Assembly (NCBI GenBank): GCA_015660865.1
Contig: JACTUA010000001.1
Location: forward strand, 388,304 to 452,303
DNA: 64,000 nucleotides
Reading direction: 5' to 3'
DNA from: Methanomicrobiales archaeon
GTDB lineage: Archaea; Halobacteriota; Methanomicrobia; Methanomicrobiales; JACTUA01
Position numbers and translations under genes: made by a program. The notes beneath the pieces were generated by a model, which was given only the letters and a program-made list of their open reading frames with translations, ran no database searches and had not been told where the DNA came from. Shown here piece after piece: positions 26,186-35,888 of the stretch; positions within the stretch are counted from its first letter, which is position 1; each line of letters starts with the position of its first letter.

Positions 26186-27673
26186 ATGACAGGTACACAA
26201 AAAAATGCAAGAAAAAAGTTCTCCCTTGTTTTCACCGTGGCGTTGATCTGCCTGATGGCAGCCGCGATAACTCCCTGCGTGATGGGCGCTTCAACCGTGA
26301 GTCTTGGGACGGCCGGTAATTATGTGATTCTCGCAAAATCAGGAATCACGACCACAGGAACTACAATGATTACCGGAAATATTGGAGTGAGCCCCATCGC
26401 TGCGGGGGCCATAACTGGATTTGGACTCATCAAGGATTCCTCGAATCAATTTTCGACATCGTCCCTGGTGGTAGGAAGGGTATATGCGGCCGACTATGCG
26501 TCTCCTACTCCTGCTGTTCTCACAACGGCCGTAAGTGACATGGAAACTGCATACACCGACGCAGCAGGACGAGCAGGTCCCGATGCCACCGAACTGTACG
26601 CGGGAAATCTCGGTGGAAGGACCCTTGCCCCCGGCCTTTATAAATGGTCCACCGGCGTGCTCATACCGGCGTCAACGGCTCTCACTCTGGACGCGAAGGG
26701 CAATGGGGATGCTGTCTGGATCTTCCAGGTATCAGGAGACCTCACCATGAGTTCCGCTTCGCAGGTTGTATTGATCAACGGCGCAAAAGCGGAGAATATC
26801 TATTGGCAGATCGGTGGCGGCACGGGTGTGACTCTTGAAGCGGGTGCGCATGCTGAAGGTACCATCCTCGCGGCAAAGGCGATCACCATGAAGAGTGGGG
26901 CGTCACTCCATGGGAGGGCACTGGCACAGACCGCGGTTACCTTGATCGCAAATACCATAACGGCACCAACACCCGCCCCGGCACAAACCGCTGTACCAAC
27001 AACGGTACAAACCGTTGCAACAACACCGGCACAAACCGCTGCAACAACAACGGCACAAACCGCTGCACCAACAACAACAACGGCACCCACAGGAGCAGCC
27101 AGCACAACGAAAACGGTGAATGTCGGTGGAAACTCCGGGGTTTACCAGGCTAAGGTCACTGGCACCGGGAATACCGGGCTCACCGTCACCGGCACCACAG
27201 CATCCGGCCCCGGGCAGGGTATCCCACAGCCTTCCGGCACCGTATATCAGTATCTCGATCTCGCACCGGCACATTACACCACCATAGATCAGGCAGTGAT
27301 CTCATTCACCGTGCCGGTCTCGTGGCTCGACGACCATAATATCGCCCCCCAAAATGTCGTACTTCAGCATCTCGACGGCACCATGTGGGATTCATTGCCG
27401 ACTACACTCGTGCAAACGGTGGGTGGACAGGTGTACTTCACCGCAGTAAGCTCCGGATTCGGGCGATTTGCGATCACCGGACAGTATACATCAGCTGCCA
27501 CGACAGTGCAGACCATCGTATCTACCGTGGCACAAACCGCCCAGCCCACGTCGCAGCCCACGTCGTTACCGACAACAAAATCACCCGTCCCGGTCTGGGT
27601 GCCGGTAACTGCGGTGATCGGTGCACTGCTGATCATGGCAGTTCTTTCCGGCCGGAGCGGGAAAAATTCCTGA
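26186..27673 (+). CDS. DUF3494 (ice-binding-like) surface protein with PGF-pre-PGF domain
   Basis: 495 residues from ATG 26186 (GTGAGGAGTGAT ahead). Signal peptide about 1-35; DUF3494 beta-helix domain about 36-255 (GTAGNYVILAKSGITTTG...GNLGGRTLAPGLYKWSTGVL...GGTGVTLEAG); Thr/Ala/Pro repeats (about 255-305); a PGF-pre-PGF-like domain (about 308-435, VPVSWLDDHNIAPQNVVLQH); a linker and C-terminal membrane anchor (VPVWVPVTAVIGALLIMAVL) with basic tail. Some DUF3494 proteins bind ice; in methanogens they more likely serve as adhesins or surface coat. A nearly identical but shorter paralogue lies inverted at 42263-43339. Confidence 0.85.
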   Translation: MTGTQKNARKKFSLVFTVALICLMAAAITPCVMGASTVSLGTAGNYVILAKSGITTTGTTMITGNIGVSPIAAGAITGFGLIKDSSNQFSTSSLVVGRVYAADYASPTPAVLTTAVSDMETAYTDAAGRAGPDATELYAGNLGGRTLAPGLYKWSTGVLIPASTALTLDAKGNGDAVWIFQVSGDLTMSSASQVVLINGAKAENIYWQIGGGTGVTLEAGAHAEGTILAAKAITMKSGASLHGRALAQTAVTLIANTITAPTPAPAQTAVPTTVQTVATTPAQTAATTTAQTAAPTTTTAPTGAASTTKTVNVGGNSGVYQAKVTGTGNTGLTVTGTTASGPGQGIPQPSGTVYQYLDLAPAHYTTIDQAVISFTVPVSWLDDHNIAPQNVVLQHLDGTMWDSLPTTLVQTVGGQVYFTAVSSGFGRFAITGQYTSAATTVQTIVSTVAQTAQPTSQPTSLPTTKSPVPVWVPVTAVIGALLIMAVLSGRSGKNS

Positions 27674-27907
27674 CCGGAAATTTTTCTCTATTTTATTTTT
27701 GAAGTATACTATCATGTTAACTACCGACTCGTAAAGGAAATTACGAGAGAGAAATGGGGAAAATATCATACCCAAAATGCAGGTCGAAAAAAGAATACCT
27801 CCTTTCTCATGGTTAAGAGAAATTGTTCTCGATAATTTTATTGCTATGATACTTCTAAATTGTGGTAATTTGCCTTTAAACCTGCCCACTTGAAATGCGG
27901 AAGATCC

Positions 27908-28223
27908 ATGAAAAAGAGCACGTTTAACACCCCCCCGTTTTCATGCCCGACCTTAGCAGACGGGCAAAAATTTCTCCTGCGCCCAACTGATCCCCTGACA
28001 GCAGAAATAGTTGCCTTGATAACAGACGTGATGCACCTCTCACCGGGTACCGATGGGCGTGAGATCTTCGTCTGCGTAACCGAAAACTACGTTCAGGAGA
28101 GCATCCCAAAGGAGACGGGGCCATTGTGTGCTGCCTCTCCCCGGGAGTGGATAAGATCATGAAGGCGATTCAGATGTCTCAGCTGGCCCGATCCATCTAT
28201 GAACAACCGGAAAGAACCCGATG
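27908..28223 (+). pseudogene. Relic of an HPr-kinase-like (ScmC-like) gene, frameshifted and truncated
   Basis: MKKSTFN...LADGQKFLLRPTDPLTAEIV and DVMHLSPGTDGREIFVCV align with the N-terminus of the 38396 protein (LTNGQQWRFRPTDTGSAEVI, DVMRLSPVSSGTELFVTV). After a frame change near 28120 the match goes on (CCLSPGVDKIMKAIQMSQLA against CILPPGTDDAMQIIQMMDLT). The P-loop and peptidase parts are missing. It ends in the start codon of the nucleotidyltransferase gene, so the pair was once one operon. Confidence 0.65.
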
Positions 28224-29417
28224 ACGGATGTCAAAAAGCCAGACCTGGAGCAACTCGTGCCGTATGAGACACGTGATGAGATCGAGCTGATCCTGACTTG
28301 TTCCAAAGGGTCAATAACCAAAGATAACAGGGAAACTATCGCAAATCTTCTTAAAAAAGAATTAAACTGGGATTATATATACCGGCAGGCAGAGAGACAC
28401 GGGCTTATCCCTCTTCTTTATTATAACCTGAAGAACACCGCTCCTGAACTGGTGCCGGAAGATATCCTTCAGCGAATGAATGAGATCTATCTCCCCAGCA
28501 TGAAACGATCGATGATTCAGACCAGAGAACTGCTTCAGGTCATTCAGCTCGGAAAGGACCATGAAATACCCGTCATACCTTATAAAGGAGCACCCCTGTC
28601 ACAACAGATATACGGGGATATCGGCCTTCGGATATCTTCTGATATTGATATTATTGTTCGCCAGCAGGATGTGATCCGGGCCAAGGCTCTCCTCATTTCA
28701 CAAGGATATATTCCCCAGATATCTTTGACTCCTGAACAGGATAAAAAATTCATTCGGGTGCGATGCGAGTATGATTTATATCACCCTCGTCGGACTACCA
28801 TTGATATTCACTGGCAGTTTATTCCATGGTACTACTTAGCCCCCTTTGACGAAACCGACATCTGGTCAGGATTGAAGGTGTTATCCCTTGAGGGTCAGGA
28901 TATCTTTGCTCTTTCTACAGAAATGCTGATTATTGCTCTGTGTATCCATGGAGCAAAGCATCAATGGAAGGAACTCAGACAGATATGTGATATTGCAGGG
29001 ATCATTGCATCTGAGAAAGATATCGACTGGGAATTGATACTAAAAATTGCCAGAGAAAAAAGAATTGAACGGATAATTTCTCTCGGGTTGCGACTGATGG
29101 AGGAGTTGATGAAAACCGATCTTCCCCTCTTTGTATCCGAAGTAATCAGGCGTGATCGCGTCGTACAGCACCTGGTATCATCCAGTATTGATACTATATT
29201 CACAGAAGAGCAGAATCATGGAGGGGCTATTCAGGAGGTACTTTATTGGGTTTCGGTTCGCGAATGCTTATGGGATAAGCTCCGGGTTATTTCATTATTG
29301 GTATTCGAACCAAATGATGACGATTGGGCATATATTTCACTCCCCGGGATCCTTTCTCCATTATATTATATTATCCGGCCGATACGGCTGGCATTTGAAT
29401 ATGGAGTAACGGGATGA
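28221..29417 (+). CDS. Nucleotidyltransferase-family protein (NTP_transf_5-like), RiPP-cassette type
   Basis: 398 residues. PVIPYKGAPLSQQIYGDIGL followed by ISSDIDIIVRQQDVIRAKALL is the GD-IDI (acidic pair) active-site region of the uncharacterised nucleotidyltransferase group often found in lasso-peptide and PqqD-containing clusters. HWQFIPWYYLAPF and CIHGAKHQWKELRQICDIAG continue the family pattern. The substrate is unknown; roles in modifying a peptide or a sugar precursor are proposed by context only. It overlaps an HPr-kinase relic upstream and the next glycosyltransferase gene (ATGA), and is AT-richer than the flanking cassette. Confidence 0.75.
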   Translation: MTDVKKPDLEQLVPYETRDEIELILTCSKGSITKDNRETIANLLKKELNWDYIYRQAERHGLIPLLYYNLKNTAPELVPEDILQRMNEIYLPSMKRSMIQTRELLQVIQLGKDHEIPVIPYKGAPLSQQIYGDIGLRISSDIDIIVRQQDVIRAKALLISQGYIPQISLTPEQDKKFIRVRCEYDLYHPRRTTIDIHWQFIPWYYLAPFDETDIWSGLKVLSLEGQDIFALSTEMLIIALCIHGAKHQWKELRQICDIAGIIASEKDIDWELILKIAREKRIERIISLGLRLMEELMKTDLPLFVSEVIRRDRVVQHLVSSSIDTIFTEEQNHGGAIQEVLYWVSVRECLWDKLRVISLLVFEPNDDDWAYISLPGILSPLYYIIRPIRLAFEYGVTG

Positions 29418-32008
29418 CGGAAAAGATAAATAGATCATTAATAATTTTCACCGTATTCATTGTACTATTAAGTATTCTGCTCTTTTTCTCGATTGTATCC
29501 CCCGTTCATCGCTGGGGAGATGCTTCAACCTATTATATGCAGATATCAAGTATCGTAAATGACCATGATATTCAATATCAGCCGATTGATCTTCAACGTG
29601 CATTACAGACCAAATTTGATGATTTACCAGCAGGGCTTATTTTAATCAGAACAGCAACTGGAACATACTTTTATGGAAAAGAATTTTCATATGCCCTATT
29701 TACAGCCCCCTTTTTTGCATTGTTGGGCATTCAGGGCATTCTTGTATTCAATGCTCTGATGTTCTGGTCAATGATCCTGATGGGATTTTGGTATTTGAGG
29801 GAAAAAGGAAATTCAGACATCGTTGCATTTGGAACCTCTTTTATCTTTTTTACCGTATCGACCGCCTTTGTATATATTTTCTGGGTACACCCTGAGATAT
29901 ATAACATGTTCTTGTTGACTCTGGCTCTTTTTTTATGGATACACTCTATAGAAAAACCCGGGAGTGAAAAATTTTTACTCTGCTCCGCGTTCATATTTGG
30001 GCTGGCAACTGTTTCCAGAATTCCCAATGGATTACTATTCCTGCCTTTTCTTTTCTATGAGTTCTATTCCCGAAGGTTTAAAAGAGCACTATCCCTCTTC
30101 ATACTGTTTCTGATACCCCTTCTTTTGTTTTACGGTTATTTTTTTAGTGTTTCCGGCGTCGCTTCGTTTTATGGAGGAAATCAGTCAGGTTATTCCAGTA
30201 ATTATCCGTTCATGAGTTCCAGTAGTGGCGAAGTCAATAATTCATTAATTATACATGACGGAGATCAGTCAGGTTATTCCAGTAATTATCCGTTCATAAG
30301 TTCCAGTAGTGGCGAAGTCAATAATTCATTAATTATGGGGCATTTACAATCAATAAATTATTTGAATGGGTTGTATAATGGGTTTTATTTTTTCTTTGGC
30401 AGGTTCACCGGTCTTATCTGGTACTATCCCCTGGCAGCCTTCGCTCTTACCTCATTTCTGATTGTGGGGATAATCAGTAAAATGAGGAGAAGAAAAAATG
30501 ATAACCCTTTTTTAGAAGTGATGGAAAATCCTACACATTATTTGGTATTTGTTGGAATCATTTTAAACATTCTATTTTTTATTTTTCTTAATGGAAATAA
30601 TTATTTCGGGGGTCAGCATGCTGTAGGGAACAGATATTTCTGGGTGTATCCAGCCTTTTTATTTCTCATAAGGAGAGTAAATCTGAAGCTGATCATCCCA
30701 TTCATCCTGATTGCACTCGTCACCGTAGTACCGATTATTTCAGATCCGGTGAGCAATTCGCAAAGCCCACAGCGTCATACATTCATACCGCCCTATCCGT
30801 TATTCCCCTTTGAATATAATCAGGTACGCAATTTACCTTTATGGTCCCCACAACCACCAGCTCTGCAAGATATCTCCTTCTTGTATAAAGATTCGGAAGG
30901 TGGGATACCAAGATACCTTGGATCAAATACCTACTCCATTTCCGGGACCTCGCATTGGATTGTTCAAAAATACGGCACCATCGATCATGTAACCATGATA
31001 TTTAGAGATGCCAGAAAAGAAGCTAGCAATGTATTGGTTATATCCGGTAATTATACCAAGACTATGGAGATAAATTTTACAAATCCTGTTAAAATTACCA
31101 TCCCACTTCAACAACCAGAATATTACGGCAATCCCCCATTGAATGAAATATCTGTTCGTACAACAAGTGAAATAATAATGACGGTAGTAAGTGATGAAAC
31201 AGAAAATCAAGTGATACTGTATTCTGGCGGGTGGTATGATGAAGAGAAAAACAATAACCAATCCTTTCGATGGATGACCGATCAATCAACTCTGGTGGTT
31301 TATTCTGATTATGAGCAGAATAAATCAATACAATTTGATGCAATAAGCTTCTCCCGTCCGAATCATCTCAATCTGCAGGTTGATGGAAATAATTATATAT
31401 ATGATATAAATCCAGAAAATTATTCTACCATTACTTCACCGCTCCATCTTCATGCTGGGTATACTATCGTTCAATATAATGTACCGGAAGGATGTATTTC
31501 TCCCAGTGATAATTCAGGACTGAATACTGGTGACACTCGATGTTTGAGTTTAAATGTTCGAAACATGTCATTAATTGAACCATTGCCTTCAAAAAATGAA
31601 TCAGAAAAGCATGGGATACTGTATTGGTATTCTTATGGGTGGTTTGAGGAAGAGAAAGACAATAACCAGTCCTGGCGATGGATGACCGACCAATCAACTC
31701 TGGTGGTTTATTCTGATTATGAGCAGAATAAAACGATACAATTTGATGGATCGAGTTTTGGTTATCCTCGTGATCTCACGCTCCGTGGGGATGGATATTA
31801 TCAGGTATTTAGATTATACCCTAAAAACTATACCTCCATAACATCGCCAATCCATCTGAAAGCCGGGTATACCTTTCTTCAGTTTGATGTTCCGGCCGGA
31901 TGCACCCGTCTATCTGATGTATCTGATATTACTGGATTGATTATTGGATGGAAAACTGGCGATACCCGGTGCTTAAGCATACGTGTTCGAAATATGACAA
32001 TCTCTTAA
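29414..32008 (+). CDS. Polytopic GT-C-type glycosyltransferase with duplicated C-terminal domain
   Basis: 864 residues. About ten membrane helices lie in residues 1-460. An early extracytoplasmic loop RWGDASTYYMQISS holds an Asp in the GT-C position, as in GT39/GT83-like transferases that use lipid-linked sugars. The C-terminal region holds two copies of a roughly 125-residue beta domain (GGWYDEEKNNNQSFRWMTDQ and YGWFEEEKDNNQSWRWMTDQ). Between helices, a 28-residue unit (QSGYSSNYPF...SGEVNNSLI) occurs twice in tandem (30179-30346, 84-bp period), nearly identical in DNA, so it is recent. Likely adds sugars to surface proteins or lipids. Confidence 0.75.
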   Translation: MTEKINRSLIIFTVFIVLLSILLFFSIVSPVHRWGDASTYYMQISSIVNDHDIQYQPIDLQRALQTKFDDLPAGLILIRTATGTYFYGKEFSYALFTAPFFALLGIQGILVFNALMFWSMILMGFWYLREKGNSDIVAFGTSFIFFTVSTAFVYIFWVHPEIYNMFLLTLALFLWIHSIEKPGSEKFLLCSAFIFGLATVSRIPNGLLFLPFLFYEFYSRRFKRALSLFILFLIPLLLFYGYFFSVSGVASFYGGNQSGYSSNYPFMSSSSGEVNNSLIIHDGDQSGYSSNYPFISSSSGEVNNSLIMGHLQSINYLNGLYNGFYFFFGRFTGLIWYYPLAAFALTSFLIVGIISKMRRRKNDNPFLEVMENPTHYLVFVGIILNILFFIFLNGNNYFGGQHAVGNRYFWVYPAFLFLIRRVNLKLIIPFILIALVTVVPIISDPVSNSQSPQRHTFIPPYPLFPFEYNQVRNLPLWSPQPPALQDISFLYKDSEGGIPRYLGSNTYSISGTSHWIVQKYGTIDHVTMIFRDARKEASNVLVISGNYTKTMEINFTNPVKITIPLQQPEYYGNPPLNEISVRTTSEIIMTVVSDETENQVILYSGGWYDEEKNNNQSFRWMTDQSTLVVYSDYEQNKSIQFDAISFSRPNHLNLQVDGNNYIYDINPENYSTITSPLHLHAGYTIVQYNVPEGCISPSDNSGLNTGDTRCLSLNVRNMSLIEPLPSKNESEKHGILYWYSYGWFEEEKDNNQSWRWMTDQSTLVVYSDYEQNKTIQFDGSSFGYPRDLTLRGDGYYQVFRLYPKNYTSITSPIHLKAGYTFLQFDVPAGCTRLSDVSDITGLIIGWKTGDTRCLSIRVRNMTIS

Positions 32009-32381
32009 TTTATTCAGAGATACCCATGCTCCTCTCTACTCATCACCAGGTACTGTCCCATCACATGCCTGTCAAAATCCTGTATCCATACCCCATGAAA
32101 ACATCCGGACTGAACATGTGCATCGGGACAGGAAATATCCCCCATAGGGGAACTGAATCTTCAAGTACGCGGGATTATTCTGGCTCTTCGTCAATTTCAG
32201 TAAGTAAGATATTGGATTGCACCCAACAACCTTTCATGGTTGTTGCAGAGGAGCTCTTTCGATCTGTCCTTCACATGACTGCTCCCTGGACGAATTTTTC
32301 GATTCAATCCGGTGAGGGTGTGCGTACATTGGATATCCGGAGTGCATTGAACACATCGGATAATCTGAATCACAAACCATC

Positions 32382-33290
32382 ATGAATCCGTTAGTATCCT
32401 TGGTTATTGTAAACTGGAACCGGCGTGATTATTTATCAGAATGCCTGAATTCAATAAAGAAGCAGGATTATTCCCCTCTTGAAGTAATAATCGTGGATAA
32501 CCATTCATCTGACGGATCCCCCGAGATGCTGACCTCGATATTTCCAGAATATACCCTGATAAAATTGCCTGATTCTTCTTATGGGGCATGTGAAGCATTC
32601 AATATTGGATTTGCAAATACTAACGGTGATTTTATTGGCATACTTGATAATGACGTCGAATTGACCTATGATTGGGTCAGCTGTATCATTGACAGATTTA
32701 AAAAAGAGGACGAAGCCACCGCCATAATATCCACAAAAGTAATCGAACCAGATATGCCTGATTGGTACCTGCAATCCAATCACCTGGGTAAGGAACGGTA
32801 TATTAACACCTTTGCAGGATGCGGATCAATGGCCAGGGCAAAAGCTCTTCATGAAAATGGGTATTATGATGAAAAATTCTTCATCCATGCCAATGAACGG
32901 GATCTTGCACTAACGCTCATCTCTCAAGGGTATAAAATTCTTCATTATCCTGACGTGATAACCTATCACAAAAAACCCTTTGGTATTCATAAGGGAAATG
33001 ACAGGTTGTACTATTTTTTGCGAAATGCCATCTGGGTATTAGTGAAGCACTATACTGTGAAAGAGGTCATTCTGGCACTTGTATCACAGGTGAAAGGAAA
33101 TCTGCAGGATGGAAAAGGCAATACAATGGATTCAGAGAATCTCATCGTCGGGACTATTGGTATCAAAGATGCTATTTTCAGAGAGAAAGGGGGTATAACA
33201 ACTGCAATCAGGGCAGTTTTTGATGGACTGGCCGGTGCTCCACATTACATGAAATACCGATACTTCCTTAAAAAATATATTCAAAAATAA
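32382..33290 (+). CDS. GT2-family glycosyltransferase
   Basis: 302 residues. VSLVIVNWNRRDYLSECLNS and VIIVDNHSSDGSPEML are the nucleotide-sugar-binding start of GT2 enzymes; GILDNDVELTYDWV is the DxD metal motif; FFIHANERDLALTLISQGYK holds the acceptor-site 'E/D-D' region of the rhamnosyltransferase-like branch. A possible membrane-facing helix near the end (KYRYFLKKYIQK). It probably works with the GT-C enzyme upstream in surface glycan assembly. Bases 32009-32381 between them have an open frame of 119 or more codons whose sequence is not protein-like. Confidence 0.9.
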   Translation: MNPLVSLVIVNWNRRDYLSECLNSIKKQDYSPLEVIIVDNHSSDGSPEMLTSIFPEYTLIKLPDSSYGACEAFNIGFANTNGDFIGILDNDVELTYDWVSCIIDRFKKEDEATAIISTKVIEPDMPDWYLQSNHLGKERYINTFAGCGSMARAKALHENGYYDEKFFIHANERDLALTLISQGYKILHYPDVITYHKKPFGIHKGNDRLYYFLRNAIWVLVKHYTVKEVILALVSQVKGNLQDGKGNTMDSENLIVGTIGIKDAIFREKGGITTAIRAVFDGLAGAPHYMKYRYFLKKYIQK

Positions 33291-33328
33291 GCGATGAACA
33301 TGTATAATGGACTGAGAAATATTTTTCA

Positions 33329-33960
33329 TTATCGTTCCAAATCGGTAATGTGCATATAAATCTGTAAACCGGTACCATTCGGGATATCACGGGTAAAAAA
33401 TAGGGGACTGGTATGAAATATAAGGTCTGATGCCTGGCTGGGAGTGACCTGGAAAGAGGCTATTTGTGAACTGCCTGCTGCCAGTGCACCAATAAATTTC
33501 TGAAGCGGGGAGACCATGATACCATTTCCTGATGGGGTAATAATAATATCAGTAATCGCACCATTCCGGGAATTAACGAGGCTCAGATTGACACTATCTT
33601 TCTTTCCCACTACAAAATTAGCGGGCCTGTCCACAATTTTTGCATCACGGTCTTTTGAATCGATTTCAAACCTGAAGGGATAACTGATGCTTCCTGCTTC
33701 CACTGTTGAAACGGTAAATACCGGGAAATACGTTCCATCCTCACCTTAAACGGTTACCAGGAAGGAATAGGTCATTGTTGAGCCAGGCCCGAGATGGACA
33801 TTGGTATTATACGAGGCCTTGTTTGACACTGAAACATGAGTTTCAAGAATGTCAGGCTGGGACAATGTTACCGTCTGGTTACCGGAGTTAGTCAGTGTGA
33901 CCATGATAGGGAGTTCCCTTCACCGATATTCGTCAGGAACGGCTTTCCTTCGACGGAATC
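33329..33960 (-). pseudogene. Broken COG1361/S-layer-type surface protein
   Basis: The minus strand gives VTLTNSGNQTVTLSQPDILE, a CARDB/COG1361-like extracellular beta-sandwich fragment, then an in-frame TAA at about 33747 (LVTV*GEDGTYFPVF), then about 124 open codons (PFRFEIDSKDRDAKIVDRPA). Upstream another shift separates LPIMVTL from GKPFLTNIGEGNS. At least two lesions, so not functional. Confidence 0.55.
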
Positions 33961-34041
33961 CTGTCCGTTTTAGGAATTTGCGGTAACCGGGTTACAAATA
34001 CCAGAAAATTGTAGTTCTGTGATTATGACAGTTGACTATAA

Positions 34042-34073
34042 ATGGTTATATTTTTAAATTTACTACGGTCATC
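34042..34073 (+). promoter_or_regulatory. TATA promoter of the RiPP cassette (leaderless)
   Basis: GGTTATATTTTTAAATTTAC at 34044-34063 is an archaeal TATA region about 24 nt ahead of ATG 34074, and no Shine-Dalgarno site is seen, so the first PqqD-like gene is probably read from a leaderless mRNA. Confidence 0.4.
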
Positions 34074-34388
34074 ATGGAAGGGATTAGGCTTGCAAAAATT
34101 CCCGTGGCTAACCCTGCTGTTCTATCCCGGGACGGACTGGACGAGGGGAAGGTTATAGTAAACTGTGACACGGGTGCTGCGATTGCCGTCAACAGGACAG
34201 GTGCGCTGATATGGGCCCTGATCGACGGGCGGCGCAATGCCGAAGAAATTGCAGAAGCAGTCCGGCGGAGTTTTAGTAATGCACCGGATACGGTCAAGGA
34301 TGATGTCGCAGCGCTCCTCATAACCCTTTCAGAAGATGGTTTTATCGGGTATGAAGTCAAGAGCCTTGCAAATAATTACGGGGAATAA
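34074..34388 (+). CDS. PqqD-like RiPP recognition protein, first copy (ScmD-like)
   Basis: 104 residues from ATG 34074 (an in-frame ATG 42 nt earlier lies in the TATA region). GKVIVNCDTGAAIAVNRTGA is the beta-hairpin and LIWALIDGRRNAEEIAEAVR the helix of the PqqD fold, which binds leader peptides of RiPP precursors and presents them to radical SAM enzymes. The C-terminal helix (DDVAALLITLSEDGFIGYEV) is complete. Two PqqD-like genes in series ahead of two radical SAM genes suggest one partner each, or one per precursor. Confidence 0.8.
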   Translation: MEGIRLAKIPVANPAVLSRDGLDEGKVIVNCDTGAAIAVNRTGALIWALIDGRRNAEEIAEAVRRSFSNAPDTVKDDVAALLITLSEDGFIGYEVKSLANNYGE

Positions 34389-34417
34389 TTCATCAAAAAC
34401 CGGAGGGGGAAACAAGA

Positions 34418-34738
34418 ATGGAACCTGATAAAAACACTACCGGTCCAAACAAGACGGGCATTCGCCTGGACGGGCGGATAACCGCAAACCCGGTTGTTTC
34501 GTGCAGGATTGAAGGGGATAACGGTGCCCTCCTCTTCAATGCTGATACCGACAATACCCTGTTGATCAACCCCACGGGCATCATTGTATGGAACTTTATC
34601 AACCAGCCCCGCACGGTCGAAGAGATCGTTGAATATATCACCAGATCTTGCAGCAATAGTCCGGATCACGCCACGGTAAGAAAGGATATTGAAACGTTTG
34701 TTACGGATCTTGCCCCGGACTTTATATCGGAGGTTTAG
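34418..34738 (+). CDS. PqqD-like RiPP recognition protein, second copy
   Basis: 106 residues with a strong GGAGGGGG about 8 nt before the ATG. NGALLFNADTDNTLLINPTG and IVWNFINQPRTVEEIVEYIT give the PqqD hairpin and helix; the C-terminal helix ends DLAPDFISEV. It differs from the first copy by a longer polar N-terminus (KNTTGPNKTGIRLDGRI). The next gene starts 4 nt after the stop, so the radical SAM enzyme is cotranscribed. Confidence 0.8.
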   Translation: MEPDKNTTGPNKTGIRLDGRITANPVVSCRIEGDNGALLFNADTDNTLLINPTGIIVWNFINQPRTVEEIVEYITRSCSNSPDHATVRKDIETFVTDLAPDFISEV

Positions 34739-34742
34739 GGTA

Positions 34743-35888
34743 ATGCAGGAGCACCCGCTGTACGCTGACCTGACGGTTCCGCCAAAAGGGGTTGCACAGG
34801 CACCGATATCCGTAGATCTGGCCCTTACCGGGCGATGCAACCTCTCGTGTAAATACTGTTTTTATGCCGACAGCATGACCACCCGGACGGATCTTCCGGC
34901 CGGACGGTGGCTGGATTTTTTTACTGAACTCGGGGGGCTCGGGGTCCAGAGGGTGTGCCTTTCGGGCGGCGAGATCTTTGTCCGCCCCGATATCTTTACC
35001 CTGATAGATGGTGTGATTGAGAGCAGGATGCGGTACAGTATCCTGTCAAACGGGACGCTGATTACAGAAAAGGTCATCTCTTCATTTTCAGAAGGGAAGC
35101 GCCGGCTCAGGATGGATTCCATCCAGGTCTCTATCGACGGGTCCTGTGCTGAGATCCATGACCTTTCACGCCCGCATAAGAGCTTTGACCGGGCAGTCCG
35201 CGGCCTCCGGCTCCTTGTTGAAGCGAAATTTCCCGTAACCGTGCGGGTGACCTTAAACCACCATAATATCAATGACCTTGAAAAGATCGCCGGCCTTCTC
35301 ATTGATGATATCGGGCTTTCCGGCTTTTCAACCAATGAAGCCGAGGCGATGGGGACTGCCCGGTGCAGCGGCCAGAATATAATGCTCTCGGAAGAGGAGC
35401 GGCGGCAGGCAATGAAGGCTCTTTCAGAACTCAACAAACAGTACGGGGGCAGAATCGGGGCAACGGCCGGTCCCCTTGCCCGGGCAAAGATGGTAAAGGA
35501 GATCGAAGAGAAAATTTCCCGCGGGGAGACCGGGATACCGGGGCGCGGGACGCTCTGCTCGTGCGGCGGTGTTTTTGCAAAGATGGCCGTGCTCCATGAC
35601 GGCACGATGGTGCCGTGCAATATGCTCCCGACGCTGACCATGGGAGTGATCGGGATGCATTCCCTTAAGGAGGCATGGCTCAAATCGCCGGCTATCAATG
35701 CTGTTCGCAGGCGGCGGGAGATACCGCTCTCCGCACTGCCGGAATGTGCCGGTTGCCGGTATACCGGGTTCTGTTCCGGGGGTTGCCCGGCATCGGTGTT
35801 GGCCAAATCCGGCAGGCTGATCGGCACCGATTCCCTGTCCTGCTTCCGCGCCTATGCAGGGGAGGTAGAACCCCATGACACTCTGTGA
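34743..35888 (+). CDS. scmE: Radical SAM/SPASM peptide-modifying enzyme, ScmE-like
   Basis: 381 residues from ATG 34743 (GGAGGT ahead; an earlier in-frame ATG at 34689 overlaps the PqqD gene). CNLSCKYC (Cys32, 36, 39) binds the SAM-cleaving 4Fe-4S cluster; CLSGGEIFVRPDI is the GGE motif. The C-terminal SPASM domain has at least seven cysteines (CSCGGVFAKM, VPCNML, PECAGCRYTGFCSGGCPAS, SLSCFRAY) for two extra clusters. Such enzymes form thioether, C-C or other cross-links in precursor peptides. Assignment to ScmE rather than ScmF of the SynChlorMet cassette is by order and the 'CFYAD' motif, hence moderate. Overlaps the next gene by 14 nt. Confidence 0.75.
   Translation: MQEHPLYADLTVPPKGVAQAPISVDLALTGRCNLSCKYCFYADSMTTRTDLPAGRWLDFFTELGGLGVQRVCLSGGEIFVRPDIFTLIDGVIESRMRYSILSNGTLITEKVISSFSEGKRRLRMDSIQVSIDGSCAEIHDLSRPHKSFDRAVRGLRLLVEAKFPVTVRVTLNHHNINDLEKIAGLLIDDIGLSGFSTNEAEAMGTARCSGQNIMLSEEERRQAMKALSELNKQYGGRIGATAGPLARAKMVKEIEEKISRGETGIPGRGTLCSCGGVFAKMAVLHDGTMVPCNMLPTLTMGVIGMHSLKEAWLKSPAINAVRRRREIPLSALPECAGCRYTGFCSGGCPASVLAKSGRLIGTDSLSCFRAYAGEVEPHDTL

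Larger units (their letters stand above)
26085..27770 (+). repeat. Left arm of a long inverted repeat
   Basis: Matches the reverse complement of 42168-43440, apart from the extra domain in the coding part. The two arms enclose 27771-42167, about 14.4 kb, holding the glycosyltransferases and the RiPP cassette. Confidence 0.75.

Noticed and set aside
32026-32385. An open frame of about 119 codons between the GT-C and GT2 genes
   Set aside because: Sequence shows no domain, signal or conserved pattern, and no ribosome site; may be a relic but cannot be supported.
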